This document shows, piece after piece, positions 8,667 to 17,897 of a stretch of DNA of 64,000 nt (positions are counted from its first letter, which is position 1; every line of letters begins with the position of its first letter). The DNA lies in NCBI RefSeq assembly GCF_001439845.1, contig NZ_JYLO01000017.1, positions 1 to 64,000 on the forward strand, read 5' to 3'. The DNA comes from Pseudomonas lactis (lineage in GTDB: Bacteria > Pseudomonadota > Gammaproteobacteria > Pseudomonadales > Pseudomonadaceae). Made by a program: the position numbers and the translations under genes. The notes under the pieces are model-generated. The model made no database searches. It was not told where the DNA came from and saw only the letters and a program-made list of their open reading frames with translations.

Positions 8667-9344
8667 ATGAAGATTCTCCTCGTTCTGACTTCCCACGACC
8701 AGCTTGGTGACACTGGCGAGAAGACCGGTTTCTGGCTCGAAGAGCTGGCCGCGCCTTACTACGCCTTCATCGACGCTGGCGTGCAAGTGACCCTAGCATC
8801 GCCGAAAGGCGGTCAACCACCCATCGACCCAAAGAGCAATGAGCCCGACTTCCAGACAGACGCCACCCGTCGCTTTCAGACCGATTCAGTCGCCACTCAC
8901 GCGCTGGCCAACACCGAGAAACTGAGCGACGTGATCAGTTCCGAGTTTGATGCGGTGTTCTACCCTGGCGGCCATGGCCCACTGTGGGATCTTGCGGAGA
9001 ACACCTTTTCTATCTCTCTGATCGAGCAATCAATCCAATCCGGCAAACCTGTCGGAGCGGTTTGTCACGCACCAGCGGTTTTGCGCCATGTCAAGTGTGT
9101 AGATGGCAAACCTCTGGTTGCAGGCAAGACAGTAACCGGTTTCAGCAATAGCGAGGAGGCTGCGGTGGGTCTAACTCAAATCGTGCCTTTCCTGGTAGAG
9201 GATATGCTCAAGGCAAATGGTGGGCGCTATACCAAGGGTGCTGACTGGAGCGTTCATGTCGAAGTCGATGGGTTGCTCGTAACTGGCCAGAACCCAGCTT
9301 CCTCTGAAGCTACGGCTCACTCGCTGCTCAAACTGTTGGCCTGA
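8667..9344 (+). CDS. DJ-1/PfpI-superfamily protein, Hsp31 glyoxalase-like
   Basis: 225 aa from the ATG at 8667, preceded by AAGG; an ATG eight codons upstream lacks a ribosome site. The class I amidotransferase-like fold is seen in MKILLVLTSHDQ, the acidic residue in TGEKTGFWLEE, PGGHGPLWDL, and the nucleophile elbow GAVCHAPAVL. These match the Hsp31/glyoxalase III branch, which converts methylglyoxal to lactate without glutathione or repairs glycated protein. Its place behind yqhD supports reactive-carbonyl removal. Confidence 0.8.
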   Translation: MKILLVLTSHDQLGDTGEKTGFWLEELAAPYYAFIDAGVQVTLASPKGGQPPIDPKSNEPDFQTDATRRFQTDSVATHALANTEKLSDVISSEFDAVFYPGGHGPLWDLAENTFSISLIEQSIQSGKPVGAVCHAPAVLRHVKCVDGKPLVAGKTVTGFSNSEEAAVGLTQIVPFLVEDMLKANGGRYTKGADWSVHVEVDGLLVTGQNPASSEATAHSLLKLLA

Positions 9345-9354
9345 GACTACGTCA

Positions 9355-9648
9355 ATGTCCGCCTACGTAGTCTTCACACGTGAACACACCACAGACGAGG
9401 CTGAGTTGAAACTCTATGCCCGTAAAGCACCGGCGGCACGCCAGGGTCGGAACCTCACACCATTGGCCTTCTACGGCCAACTGGAGGTGCTCGAAGGCGG
9501 ACCGATTGAGGGCGCAGTCATTCTTCAATTTCCGGACATAGCAGCAGCTCGAGAGTGGTACTCCAGCCCCGCCTACCAAGAGGCACTGCAACATCGTCTT
9601 AAAGGTGCGGTTTACAGAGTATTCCTGATTGATGGCATCAATCATTAG
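9355..9648 (+). CDS. DUF1330 family protein
   Basis: 97 aa with the ferredoxin-like DUF1330 pattern: AYVVFTREHTTDEAELKLYA, then LEGGPIEGAVILQFPD and AREWYSSPAYQEALQHRL. The family is small and cytosolic, with no firmly known reaction. The start is 8 bp after the DJ-1 gene stop, so the two are almost certainly co-transcribed. Confidence 0.8.
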   Translation: MSAYVVFTREHTTDEAELKLYARKAPAARQGRNLTPLAFYGQLEVLEGGPIEGAVILQFPDIAAAREWYSSPAYQEALQHRLKGAVYRVFLIDGINH

Positions 9649-9741
9649 TAAATGCACCAAAATATTCCCGCAGTTTAGGTCCTGTCTACTTACCAGCCTC
9701 ATTAACAAATCAAATTTACTTAAAATTACTGGAGAAACAGC

Positions 9742-11133
9742 ATGGCATACGCATCCGTTAATCCCTATACAGGTGAAGTTCTAAAAAGTTTTCCAGATGC
9801 AACAGATATTCAGATTGAACAGGCTCTTGAGGCGTCTCACAACGCATTTCTTGTCTGGAAGAATTGCTCAATCGCAGAGCGTGGGGCCGTCCTTCAGCGA
9901 GCTGCCGACCTGCTGCGCGCGCGAGCAAACGACTATGCCCGGTTGCTAACACTGGAAATGGGCAAGATCACTGCCGAAGCATTAGGTGAAGTAGAAATCT
10001 CAGCAAGTATCTTTGAGTATTACGTTAAACATGCAGAAGCTTTGTTAACTCCGCAGAAGCTGCCGGTAGCCGACCCAGCCGAGGGTGAAGCAATCTTGGT
10101 CCATGAGCCGTTGGGCACTATCCTGGCCATTGAACCATGGAACTTTCCTTACTATCAAATTGCTCGCATTCTCGCACCACAGTTGGCAGCGGGTAATACC
10201 GTGCTGCTCAAACATGCTTCAAACGTACCGCAATGTGCCGAAGCTTTCGAACAACTACTGCTTGATGCTGGTCTACCTGCTGGCGCATTCAGCAACATGT
10301 ACGCAACTCGCCAGCAAATCGGGACAATCCTCAACGACTCTCGAGTACACGGGGTGGCACTGACCGGTTCCGAAGGCGCAGGTGCCATCATCGCCTCCCA
10401 GGCTGGCAAGGCACTGAAGAAATCTACATTGGAACTGGGGGGGGCAGATGCCTTCATAGTTCTGCGCGACGCTGAACTGAAAAAGACCGTGAAGTGGGCT
10501 GTTGTAGGCCGTCACTGGAATGCTGGACAGGTGTGCATATCATCCAAACGCATGATTGTAGTGGAAGAAGTCTACGATGAGTTCCTGCGCCTTTATGCCG
10601 AAGGTGTAGCACAACTGAAGGCCGGCGACCCGTTCGATCCGGAAACAAATCTAGCCCCCCTGTCATCTCAAACTGCCGCCGACGAAATCCGCGCGAAGAT
10701 TCGTGAAGCAGTCAACTACGGTGCTACGGCCACCGAGGTTGGGCCCAAGGTACCAAGCAAGGGTGCATTTGTTCAACCGACCATTCTGACCAACCTGACG
10801 CCTGATAACCCTGCCTACTACTGGGAGTTCTTCGGTCCAGTCTCGATGATCTTACGAGCTAAAGACGAAGAAGACGCGATAGTTATCGCCAACGACTCTC
10901 CGTTCGGGCTCGGTGGTTCGGTATTCACCGCAGACGCCCAGCATGGTGTTGAGGTTGCTAAGCGCATCGAGACAGGCATGGTGTTCGTCAATCACCCAAC
11001 GTCATCGAAAGCCGACCTACCTTTCGGCGGAATCAAAAGATCTGGTTACGGTCGCGAGCTGATTGGTTTGGGAATCAAGGAATTCGTCAACCACAAGCTG
11101 ATTAACGTCATGGATATCGACGCGCCGTTCTGA
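9742..11133 (+). CDS. NAD(P)-dependent succinate-semialdehyde-type dehydrogenase
   Basis: 463 aa aldehyde dehydrogenase of the short GabD/Sad type. NAD-domain motifs are EPWNFPYYQIARILAPQLA, VALTGSEGAGA and STLELGGADAFIV; the catalytic cysteine is in WNAGQVCISSKRM. The C-terminus carries DLPFGGIKRSGYGREL. It oxidises small aldehydes to acids; succinate semialdehyde is the usual family annotation, but the real substrate here may be a detoxification aldehyde. GGAGAAACAGC gives a good ribosome site. Same-strand neighbours suggest one long operon. Confidence 0.85.
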   Translation: MAYASVNPYTGEVLKSFPDATDIQIEQALEASHNAFLVWKNCSIAERGAVLQRAADLLRARANDYARLLTLEMGKITAEALGEVEISASIFEYYVKHAEALLTPQKLPVADPAEGEAILVHEPLGTILAIEPWNFPYYQIARILAPQLAAGNTVLLKHASNVPQCAEAFEQLLLDAGLPAGAFSNMYATRQQIGTILNDSRVHGVALTGSEGAGAIIASQAGKALKKSTLELGGADAFIVLRDAELKKTVKWAVVGRHWNAGQVCISSKRMIVVEEVYDEFLRLYAEGVAQLKAGDPFDPETNLAPLSSQTAADEIRAKIREAVNYGATATEVGPKVPSKGAFVQPTILTNLTPDNPAYYWEFFGPVSMILRAKDEEDAIVIANDSPFGLGGSVFTADAQHGVEVAKRIETGMVFVNHPTSSKADLPFGGIKRSGYGRELIGLGIKEFVNHKLINVMDIDAPF

Positions 11134-11180
11134 CTTACATCTTCACCTCAATGCAAACAGGCCTCAGTGCTTTTATGCAG

Positions 11181-11220
11181 CAGCCCCCCCCTCTTTGATG
11201 AAGAGATCGGGGGGGGGCTG
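11181..11220. terminator. Strong inverted repeat between two aldehyde dehydrogenase genes
   Basis: CAGCCCCCCC (11181-11190) pairs with GGGGGGGCTG (11211-11220), with an inner CTCTT/AAGAG stem and a TGATG loop. No T-run follows, so it may slow or protect transcripts rather than terminate. The 260-bp gap holds no gene. Confidence 0.5.
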
Positions 11221-11394
11221 GACTACGTTGCCAAGCCTGGCGCGCAGCACAGCGCGCTCCCCGCCGATCCAGAAGCAGGCTGAAAAAGTGCGGCGATAGG
11301 AATGCCTGCGCGAATACACAACTACATATTGACATATATCAATATCTCAAATAATCTCAACCAAACCCATCGCACTTACCTCAGGAGGTAACCC

Positions 11395-12894
11395 ATGCAA
11401 AATTCCAGTGATACCCATCCGAGCTACCTTCCCGACAACAGCTACGGCCTGTTTATCGACAACCAGTGGGTGGCGGCCGAAAATGGTGAAACCCTCGACA
11501 TTATCAACCCCGCCAACGGAAAAATTCTCACCAACATCCCAAACGCCACAGCTGCCGACGTCGACCGCGCGGTGCAGGCCGCAAAACGCGCCTTCGTGAC
11601 CTGGCGTACCACCTCGCCAGCGGAACGCGCCAATGCGTTGTTGAAGATCGCCGACCTGCTGGAAGCCGATGCCGATCGGTTCGCCGTTCTGGAAACCCTT
11701 GATGTAGGCAAACCCATTCGTGAAAGTCGCTCCGTCGACATCCCACTGGCGATTGATCATTTCCGCTACTTCGCCGGCGCAATCCGCAGCCAATCGGATG
11801 AGGCGGTCATGCTGGATGAGCAAACACTCAGCATCGCTCTCAGTGAACCCCTCGGCGTCGTGGGCCAAGTGATTCCGTGGAACTTCCCGCTTCTTATGGC
11901 CGCCTGGAAGATCGCTCCAGCCATCGCGGCGGGTAACACCGTAGTCATCAAACCTTCTGAGCTAACCCCGGTAACCATCCTTGAACTGGCGAAGATCTTC
12001 GCCAAGGTACTTCCGGCCGGCGTGGTCAACATCGTCACAGGCTTAGGCACCTCAGTTGGCCAGGCCCTACTGGATCATCCAGACCTGCGCAAGCTTGCCT
12101 TCACTGGCTCGACGCGTGTCGGCGAACTCGTCGCCAATGCGGCAGCGAAGAAAATCATTCCTGCCACCCTTGAACTGGGCGGCAAGTCAGCCAACATCGT
12201 TTTCCCCGATGCGAACTGGGACAAGGCCGTGGAAGGCGCAGTCCTCGCCATCCTGTGGAACCAAGGCCAAGTCTGCGAATCCGGCGCACGGCTGTTCGTT
12301 CACGAGTCCATCTACGAGCAATTCCTGGCTGAGCTCAAGCATAAGTTCGAAGCTGTGCGTGTGGGTGACCCATTGAACCCAGACACCATGATGGGCGCAC
12401 AGGTCAGCAAGACCCAGATGGAACGGATCCTCGGCTACGTTGATATCGCCAAACAGGAAGGTGCCGAGGTACTGATCGGCGGCGGTCGCCTTACAGGTGC
12501 CGATTACGATGCCGGCTTCTTCATCCAGCCAACGATTCTGGTCGGTGTTCGCAACGATATGCGCGTCGCCTACGAGGAAATTTTCGGCCCTGTTCTGTGC
12601 GTCATTCCTTTCAAGGATGAAGCGGAGGTCATCGCCATGGCCAACGACTCCGAGTACGGCCTAGCGGGCGCAGTCTGGACCCAAGACATCAACCGGGCGT
12701 TACGTGTGGCACGCGCGGTGGAAACCGGACGTATGTGGGTAAATACCTACCATGAGATCCCTGCCCACGCCCCCTTTGGTGGCTATAAGAAATCTGGCCT
12801 AGGACGGGAAACTCACAAGTCAATGCTGGAAGCCTACAGCCAGAAGAAGAACATCTACGTCAGCCTCAACGAAGCACCGCTCGGGCTCTTCTGA
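11395..12894 (+). CDS. Aldehyde dehydrogenase, AldB/ExaC-like
   Basis: 499 aa, a full-length class 1/2-type aldehyde dehydrogenase. Motifs are IPWNFPLLMAAWKIAPAIA, FTGSTRVGELV, LELGGKSANIV, the catalytic Cys in NQGQVCESGARL, and EIFGPVLCVIPF. The C-terminus HAPFGGYKKSGLGRETHKSM is close to acetaldehyde/chloroacetaldehyde dehydrogenases. AGGAGGTAACCC lies ideally before the ATG. It probably oxidises aliphatic aldehydes. It differs in subfamily from the dehydrogenase at 9742, so the pair is not a simple duplication. Confidence 0.87.
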   Translation: MQNSSDTHPSYLPDNSYGLFIDNQWVAAENGETLDIINPANGKILTNIPNATAADVDRAVQAAKRAFVTWRTTSPAERANALLKIADLLEADADRFAVLETLDVGKPIRESRSVDIPLAIDHFRYFAGAIRSQSDEAVMLDEQTLSIALSEPLGVVGQVIPWNFPLLMAAWKIAPAIAAGNTVVIKPSELTPVTILELAKIFAKVLPAGVVNIVTGLGTSVGQALLDHPDLRKLAFTGSTRVGELVANAAAKKIIPATLELGGKSANIVFPDANWDKAVEGAVLAILWNQGQVCESGARLFVHESIYEQFLAELKHKFEAVRVGDPLNPDTMMGAQVSKTQMERILGYVDIAKQEGAEVLIGGGRLTGADYDAGFFIQPTILVGVRNDMRVAYEEIFGPVLCVIPFKDEAEVIAMANDSEYGLAGAVWTQDINRALRVARAVETGRMWVNTYHEIPAHAPFGGYKKSGLGRETHKSMLEAYSQKKNIYVSLNEAPLGLF

Positions 12895-12957
12895 CCTCGC
12901 TGATCCATGTTTTTTTGACCTATAACATCGAATATTTTAGATATGCAGGTAAACGAA

Positions 12958-14082
12958 ATGACACAATCAGAACTTTTTAAAACCACTCAGCTGGGCCCAT
13001 ACACCCTCAAGAACCGTATCGTTCTGCCGCCACTGACGCGTTCGCGCAGCTCCCAACCCGGCAATATTGCGAACGACCTAATGGCCACATATTACCGTCA
13101 GCGCAGCGGTGCTGGCTTCATGGTGACCGAGGGCACACAGATCGAACCCCGAGGACAGGGTTATGCCTGGACACCCGGCATTCATAGCCCAGAACAGATA
13201 CAAGGCTGGCGTAAGGTCACCGACGCTGTTCACGCCGAAGGGGGGGTGATCTTTGCTCAACTTTGGCATGTAGGCCGCGTGTCACACACATCGCTGCAAC
13301 CCGGTGGTGAAGCGCCCGTCGCGCCATCAGCCATCCGCGCGGACAACGTCAAGGTGTTCATCGAAACTGGACCCGGCACGGGTGCACTGGCCGACCCATC
13401 GACCCCACGAGCCCTGTCCACCAAGGAGGTAAAGGAACTGGTTGAGCTCTACGCCCAAGCAGCCCGAAATGCTTTGGACGCAGGTTTTGACGGGGTGGAG
13501 CTTCATTGCGCGAACGGGTACCTGGTAAACCAGTTCATTTCGGCCCATACCAACCAGCGTGATGATGAATATGGCGGTTCGCTGCAGAACCGTCTTCGCT
13601 TCCTGCGCGAAATCACCCTGGCCGTTGCTGGTGTCGTCGGCAAGGAGCGCATGGGCGTTCGCTTCGCCCCGCTGTTCGCGACCACAGACGAAGACCGCGT
13701 ATACCTTGGCCTGGTCGAAGAAGATCCTCACCAAACCTACATCGAGGCAGTGAAGATCCTCGAGGAAGTGGGCATTGCCTACCTGTCGCTCGCCGAAGCC
13801 GATTGGGAAAACGCACCCGAGCTGCCTGAGACGTTCCGGGAAGATGTTCGTAAGACCTTCAGCGGCAAGATTCTCTATGCCGGCAAGTACACCGCTGAAC
13901 GAGGAAATCGCGTGATAAAAGCTGGCTGGGGCGACCTGATCGCTTTTGGTCGCCCCTTCATTGCGAACCCCGACCTGCCCGCTCGTATCGCCAACAACTG
14001 GCCGCTTAACCCAGTTGATCCAAGCAGCATGTACGGCGGTACCGATAAGGGCTACACCGACTACCCGACTTACAAATCCTAA
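12958..14082 (+). CDS. nemA: Old Yellow Enzyme alkene reductase, NemA-like
   Basis: 374 aa FMN-dependent TIM-barrel ene-reductase. Start MTQSELFKT is preferred because CAGG precedes it; an in-frame ATG lies five codons upstream. Family motifs are KNRIVLPPLTRSRS, FAQLWHVGRVSH, the substrate-binding pair in ELHCANGYLVNQFISAHTNQ (usual HGANGY has Cys instead of Gly here), DEYGGSLQNRLRF and IAFGRPFIANPDL. NemA enzymes reduce C=C bonds of enals, enones, maleimides and nitro compounds and are classic targets of NemR, which matches the NemR-like TetR at 6757. Confidence 0.88.
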   Translation: MTQSELFKTTQLGPYTLKNRIVLPPLTRSRSSQPGNIANDLMATYYRQRSGAGFMVTEGTQIEPRGQGYAWTPGIHSPEQIQGWRKVTDAVHAEGGVIFAQLWHVGRVSHTSLQPGGEAPVAPSAIRADNVKVFIETGPGTGALADPSTPRALSTKEVKELVELYAQAARNALDAGFDGVELHCANGYLVNQFISAHTNQRDDEYGGSLQNRLRFLREITLAVAGVVGKERMGVRFAPLFATTDEDRVYLGLVEEDPHQTYIEAVKILEEVGIAYLSLAEADWENAPELPETFREDVRKTFSGKILYAGKYTAERGNRVIKAGWGDLIAFGRPFIANPDLPARIANNWPLNPVDPSSMYGGTDKGYTDYPTYKS

Positions 14083-14091
14083 ACGCTCAAT

Positions 14092-14119
14092 GCCACGCCC
14101 CATAACTCAGGGGCGTGGC
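14092..14119 (+). terminator. Perfect 10-bp hairpin after nemA
   Basis: GCCACGCCCC and GGGGCGTGGC flank an 8-nt loop. No strong T-run follows (TCAGCGTTT). It probably marks the 3' end of the nemA message or partial attenuation before the next gene. Confidence 0.55.
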
Positions 14120-14148
14120 TCAGCGTTTGCTGACCGAGGAAGTTAAGC

Positions 14149-15132
14149 ATGTACCAACCGAGCACGATCCCCTACCAAGAGCATAGGGGATTCAAACGAA
14201 CCTTCAGGCAGGGTCATCTAAGCCTTGGGCTGTTCTTTCCCCTAGAGGCTTTCGAAGGTGATACACCGAGCATGCTAGATCAGGTCGCGCTGGCCAAACG
14301 TGCAGAGGCACTTGGTTTTTCGGCGCTCTGGTTTCGCGACGTCCCACTCAGGGACCCAAGCTTCGGCGATGTCGGCCAGGTTTTCGACCCTTGGGTGTAT
14401 CTGGGCTACATGGCAGCCCATACAACAGAAATCGCACTAGGTACCGCCTCCATCGCCCTTACTTTGCGTAATCCCTTGCACACGGCAAAGGCCGCAGCGA
14501 GCATTGATCAGTTGAGCGGAGGTCGCTTGCTCCTGGGAGTAGCCTCTGGCGATCGTCCCGTGGAGTTTCCCGCATTCAGCATTGATCCAGAAAAGCGTGG
14601 CGAGACCTTTCAAGAAAACTTCAATGTGATACGCCAAGCCCATCGAACACACTTCGAGCCCATTCGCTGGAGTGGCGGCGAGTTAGTGGGGGCCGACCTC
14701 GTTCCCAAACCTACGACTCGGGAAATACCGCTATTCGTAACCGGACACAGCCGCCAGCCGCTCGATTGGATCGCACGTGAAAGCCATGGATGGATCAACT
14801 ATCCACGTCCGCCAAAAATACAGCGACTGATCGTGGAGGATTGGCGACAGGAAATAGTTAAACAGTGTGGCACTATCTACAAGCCGTTCTTGCAATCGCT
14901 TTATATCGACCTGGACGAACACCCGTCCACGCCGCCCTCGCATATCCATCTAGGATTTCGACTAGGACGTAACCACCTTCGGGCCTTGCTGGATACACTT
15001 CAGGAAATCGGTGTAGATCACGTCATCCTGAACCTCAAGTATGGTAAACGCCCCGCAGCAGAGGTTATCGAGGAACTTGGCAAGCATATCGTCCCGCAAT
15101 TCGGCGTCCAGGCTTCTGATAGTGCTGCCTGA
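14149..15132 (+). CDS. Luciferase-like (LLM class) oxidoreductase
   Basis: 327 aa. The bacterial-luciferase-like barrel is visible as LSLGLFFPLEAFE, ALAKRAEALGFSALWFRDVP, an IALGTASIALTLRNPLHTAK strand-helix, and QLSGGRLLLGVASGDRPVEF. These enzymes use reduced FMN or F420; in Pseudomonas FMN is expected. Substrate is unknown. A GAGGAAGTTAAGC ribosome site precedes the ATG. It closes the same-strand run that starts at yqhD and precedes a second ArsR gene. Confidence 0.8.
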   Translation: MYQPSTIPYQEHRGFKRTFRQGHLSLGLFFPLEAFEGDTPSMLDQVALAKRAEALGFSALWFRDVPLRDPSFGDVGQVFDPWVYLGYMAAHTTEIALGTASIALTLRNPLHTAKAAASIDQLSGGRLLLGVASGDRPVEFPAFSIDPEKRGETFQENFNVIRQAHRTHFEPIRWSGGELVGADLVPKPTTREIPLFVTGHSRQPLDWIARESHGWINYPRPPKIQRLIVEDWRQEIVKQCGTIYKPFLQSLYIDLDEHPSTPPSHIHLGFRLGRNHLRALLDTLQEIGVDHVILNLKYGKRPAAEVIEELGKHIVPQFGVQASDSAA

Positions 15133-15270
15133 CAGAGCAACAATACTTCAGCCAGGAGCGGCCAGTCCTTGCAACAGACGGCGGGCGCAGAGGTCACGTC
15201 AATACCTTCCATTTTTCTGCGCAAACCCGGAAGATATCTAAATATCGCAAAAAACAGGTATCAAAATTCC

Positions 15271-15576
15271 ATGACCATTGACGTCAACGAAGCACTGAAA
15301 GCATTGGCAAACCCGATGCGCCTTGCCATCCTCAATTGGCTCAAGGATCCCAGGACAATCTTTCCAGAGCAGGAGGTCGACCCAGAAACGGTAGGCGTGT
15401 GCGTCAGTATCATCCAAGAGCGCACGGGCCTCTCGCAGTCCACCACATCGCTTTATCTCGCAGCTCTGCAGCGCGCGCAATTGGTGACATCGCAGCGGAT
15501 CGGCCCCTGGACCTACTACAAACGCCACGACGAAAATATCGATGCCTTTTTCAAAGCGCTGCAAGAAAAAATCTAA
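15271..15576 (+). CDS. ArsR-family helix-turn-helix regulator (2)
   Basis: 101 aa beginning MTIDVNEALKALANPMRLAI. The recognition helix lies in GLSQSTTSLYLAALQRAQLV and the wing in IGPWTYYKRHDENIDAFFKA. It shares the unusual insert and GVCV segment with the regulator at 4600, so the two are paralogues. Earlier in-frame TTG starts would add residues without domain character. It may govern the preceding LLM gene or the Mo-hydroxylase block; the sequence alone does not settle this. Confidence 0.8.
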   Translation: MTIDVNEALKALANPMRLAILNWLKDPRTIFPEQEVDPETVGVCVSIIQERTGLSQSTTSLYLAALQRAQLVTSQRIGPWTYYKRHDENIDAFFKALQEKI

Positions 15577-15988
15577 GGCTGAAGAAACCTTGTATTTCTG
15601 GCTGATTTCAGTGCTTGCCGATTTCAAAAACAGCAATCTGACCAAGTAACGATCAACTAACCCGTTCATTTATGAGTTTTTAGCCGCAGCGAGCATTTGG
15701 TAGCGGGCATACTCTGCATTACGCCCCCATCTCGCCTGGGGTGATCAGCAAATACCGGCCAGCCAGGACATGTGCAGGTTCGACAGATCGAACAACTTGA
15801 CCTGTGGCGCGGCGTTCTTCACTACCCAGTGGAAACGCACTTTGGTTTCGCCAAACTGCCACTTAATCACTCTGAAACCGGAGCGGTATACGCAAAATAC
15901 TGCACATTCCAGAGAGAAGCGCGAAGCCTCCTAGTGGTTTTTTACGGCCGGCCCTCTTCTTCAGGGGGCAGCATAGGATTTTTTCAAC
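15577..15988. other. Intergenic stretch without a recognised gene
   Basis: About 410 bp. An 80-codon plus-strand frame (15772-16014) overlaps the mocA start and has no ribosome site or family likeness. The region probably holds the mocA promoter. Confidence 0.4.
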
Positions 15989-16588
15989 ATGACAGAACCG
16001 CACCGCAAGCCTGAATATGTCGGCCTAGTTCTCGCCGCCGGCTCCGGGCAACGCTTCGGCAGCGACAAACGCCTTGCCCAGCTGGCAGACGGCAGCAGCC
16101 TTTTGCGCGCGACGTTGTTGCGCGCGAAAGAAGCCTTCAGCGATGTTCGAGTCGTATTAAAGGCTGAGGATGATGCACAGGCCTTGGCTATTCCGCATGA
16201 CATTCATCTGGTACGTGCGGCCCACGCCAAACAGGGCATGGGCTCAAGCCTGGCCGCCGGCATCCAGAGCCTGGCAAATACGCAGGCCACTGCGGTGGCG
16301 GTGCTGCTCGGGGATATGCCGTGGATTACTCTCGCAACGCTGTTGCAGTTGCGCGCGCATGCGCACGCTGAACATATTGTTGTCGCTTACTGCGATGGCC
16401 AGTGCGGACACCCCGTGTTGTTCGGCCGGCGCTTTTGGCCGGAGTTGATGCAACTGCAAGGGGAGAATGGGGCCAAGGCTTTAATCGCCACCCATGCGCA
16501 ACAGGTGATAGAAGTGACGCTTGCTGACAGGGGCATCCTGCTGGACGTCGACAAGCCGGCCGACCTTAGCCACCCACCGATTTCATAA
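15989..16588 (+). CDS. mocA: Molybdenum cofactor cytidylyltransferase-like protein
   Basis: 199 aa nucleotidyltransferase with LVLAAGSGQRFGSDKRLAQL (nucleotide-binding loop), QGMGSSLAAGIQSL, VLLGDMPWIT and GHPVLFGRRFW, the MocA/MobA-like pattern. MocA links CMP to molybdopterin to form the dinucleotide cofactor used by xanthine-dehydrogenase-family enzymes, which fits the IorAB-type hydroxylase encoded opposite. Its 3' end overlaps moaA by 23 bp in convergent orientation, a compact but unusual arrangement. Confidence 0.85.
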   Translation: MTEPHRKPEYVGLVLAAGSGQRFGSDKRLAQLADGSSLLRATLLRAKEAFSDVRVVLKAEDDAQALAIPHDIHLVRAAHAKQGMGSSLAAGIQSLANTQATAVAVLLGDMPWITLATLLQLRAHAHAEHIVVAYCDGQCGHPVLFGRRFWPELMQLQGENGAKALIATHAQQVIEVTLADRGILLDVDKPADLSHPPIS

Positions 16589-17534
16589 TCAGGGCACTGC
16601 CGGTAAAAGTGGCGTCTTGTTTGTCCTGCAGCGCACGACTGAGCAACCCTTTCAGTTGCGGCTGCGCCTGCTCAGTCGGCAGATCCAACAGCGCGCCCAT
16701 AAAATGTCCGCGATTGGATGATAGGCATCCGTATAACCAGCCCGTAGACGACAACCGCAGACGACTGCAGCTCCGGCAAAAGGGCGCGCTTTCGTTGGCA
16801 ATAATACCGAACGCCCCGCGCTCGCCCACGCTATAACGCAGCGCAGTGGCATCTAGCGCTGCCTCGGTTTGTGTGAAGACATAACACTCGCCGATAAGCT
16901 CCAGCAGCTCGCGCTGGCCGACGAACTGGGTACGAAAAGCCTCTGCATGCTGGGCCAGATGGCCCATGCGCATCAGCTCGATAAAGCGCAATTCGTAGCC
17001 CTGCTCCAGGCAGAACGCCAACATGGGCATGACCTGGTCGAGGTTGCTGCCACGCATCGGCACCATATTGATTTTGATGCTCATACCAGATCGACGCGCC
17101 AGCTCAATGCCGTTAAGCACAGTCTGCAGATCGCCGCCCTTTGCGATCTTGCGGAAGGCGCGCGGGTCAAGTGTGTCGAGGGACACATTGACCCGCTGGA
17201 TGCCCGCGCTGCGCAATAACGGCAACTTGCCGGCCAGCAATTGTCCATTAGTGGTCAGGCTGATGTCCTGCAACGCTAGCGCACCGATGCCCTGCAGAAA
17301 AGGCTCCAGCCGATCACTCAGCAGCGGCTCACCGCCGGTAATGCGCAGCGCGTCGATACCGGCGACATCCCTGAGCAGTTCGACGGCGCGCAGCATCGAC
17401 GCGGCCGCCAGCTCATCACGCGCGGCCACCAAGCGGCGGCCATCGGCCACACAGTAGGTGCAGGCGTAATTGCAGGCAGCCGTGAGGCTCAGGCGAAGTT
17501 TGCGGAAACGCCGACCCTGTCGATCGACGATCAC
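16566..17534 (-). CDS. moaA: Radical SAM GTP 3',8-cyclase MoaA
   Basis: 322 aa. The N-terminal radical-SAM cluster is CNYACTYC, with ALRITGGEPLL and ISLTTNGQLL strands. A second cluster lies in CRSCSRLRLSSTGWLYGC, and the chain ends in the conserved Gly-Gly. MoaA makes the first molybdopterin intermediate from GTP. It is the last gene of the minus-strand Mo-hydroxylase operon and overlaps the ABM gene by 4 bp (ATGA). A local MoaA beside its client enzyme is probably an extra copy to the housekeeping one. Confidence 0.9.
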   Translation of the reverse strand: MIVDRQGRRFRKLRLSLTAACNYACTYCVADGRRLVAARDELAAASMLRAVELLRDVAGIDALRITGGEPLLSDRLEPFLQGIGALALQDISLTTNGQLLAGKLPLLRSAGIQRVNVSLDTLDPRAFRKIAKGGDLQTVLNGIELARRSGMSIKINMVPMRGSNLDQVMPMLAFCLEQGYELRFIELMRMGHLAQHAEAFRTQFVGQRELLELIGECYVFTQTEAALDATALRYSVGERGAFGIIANESAPFCRSCSRLRLSSTGWLYGCLSSNRGHFMGALLDLPTEQAQPQLKGLLSRALQDKQDATFTGSALIMKSVGG

Positions 17535-17869
17535 CCTGCCATGTCCGTGTCGAAGCCAGTGGCTGACTCGCCATCCTCAGCCAACGCCTCCAGCACATAA
17601 ACCTGACGATCGCTCAGCAGCTCGCCAAGGGCATTGGCCATGGTCGTGTAATGGGGCATCTGCCGATGAAGCGCTATCGCCTCATGGCTTGCCCAGCGCT
17701 CGACGAAGACAAACCGTCCGACCTGTTCAATGCACCGACTCAGGACGTAAGACAGGCAACCGTCTTCGGCCCGCGAGGGCTGCACGCAAGCTCGCAGAAT
17801 CTGCTCGACCTGCTGCTCTTTGCCGCCTTTGGCGGTCAGTATCGCTACAACGCGTATGGTTTGATTCAC
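17531..17869 (-). CDS. Antibiotic biosynthesis monooxygenase (ABM) domain protein
   Basis: 112 aa dimeric ferredoxin-like protein: IRVVAILTAKGGKEQQVEQI, EDGCLSYVLSRC, FVFVERWASHEAIALHRQMP, then a short tail. Related small proteins act as quinol monooxygenases or heme/aldehyde-handling enzymes (YgiN type), but the reaction cannot be told from sequence. It lies between xdhC and moaA on the same strand and overlaps moaA, so it is part of the Mo-hydroxylase operon. Confidence 0.78.
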   Translation of the reverse strand: MNQTIRVVAILTAKGGKEQQVEQILRACVQPSRAEDGCLSYVLSRCIEQVGRFVFVERWASHEAIALHRQMPHYTTMANALGELLSDRQVYVLEALAEDGESATGFDTDMAG

Positions 17870-17897
17870 GCTGATAGGTTCCTCGGTTGATCAGTCG

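Noticed and set aside
11181..11220. C-run/G-run inverted repeat considered as a transposon end
   Set aside because: No partner repeat or transposase nearby; best explained as a transcript hairpin.
15772..16014. 80-codon frame upstream of mocA
   Set aside because: Overlaps the well-supported mocA start in another frame and has no ribosome site.
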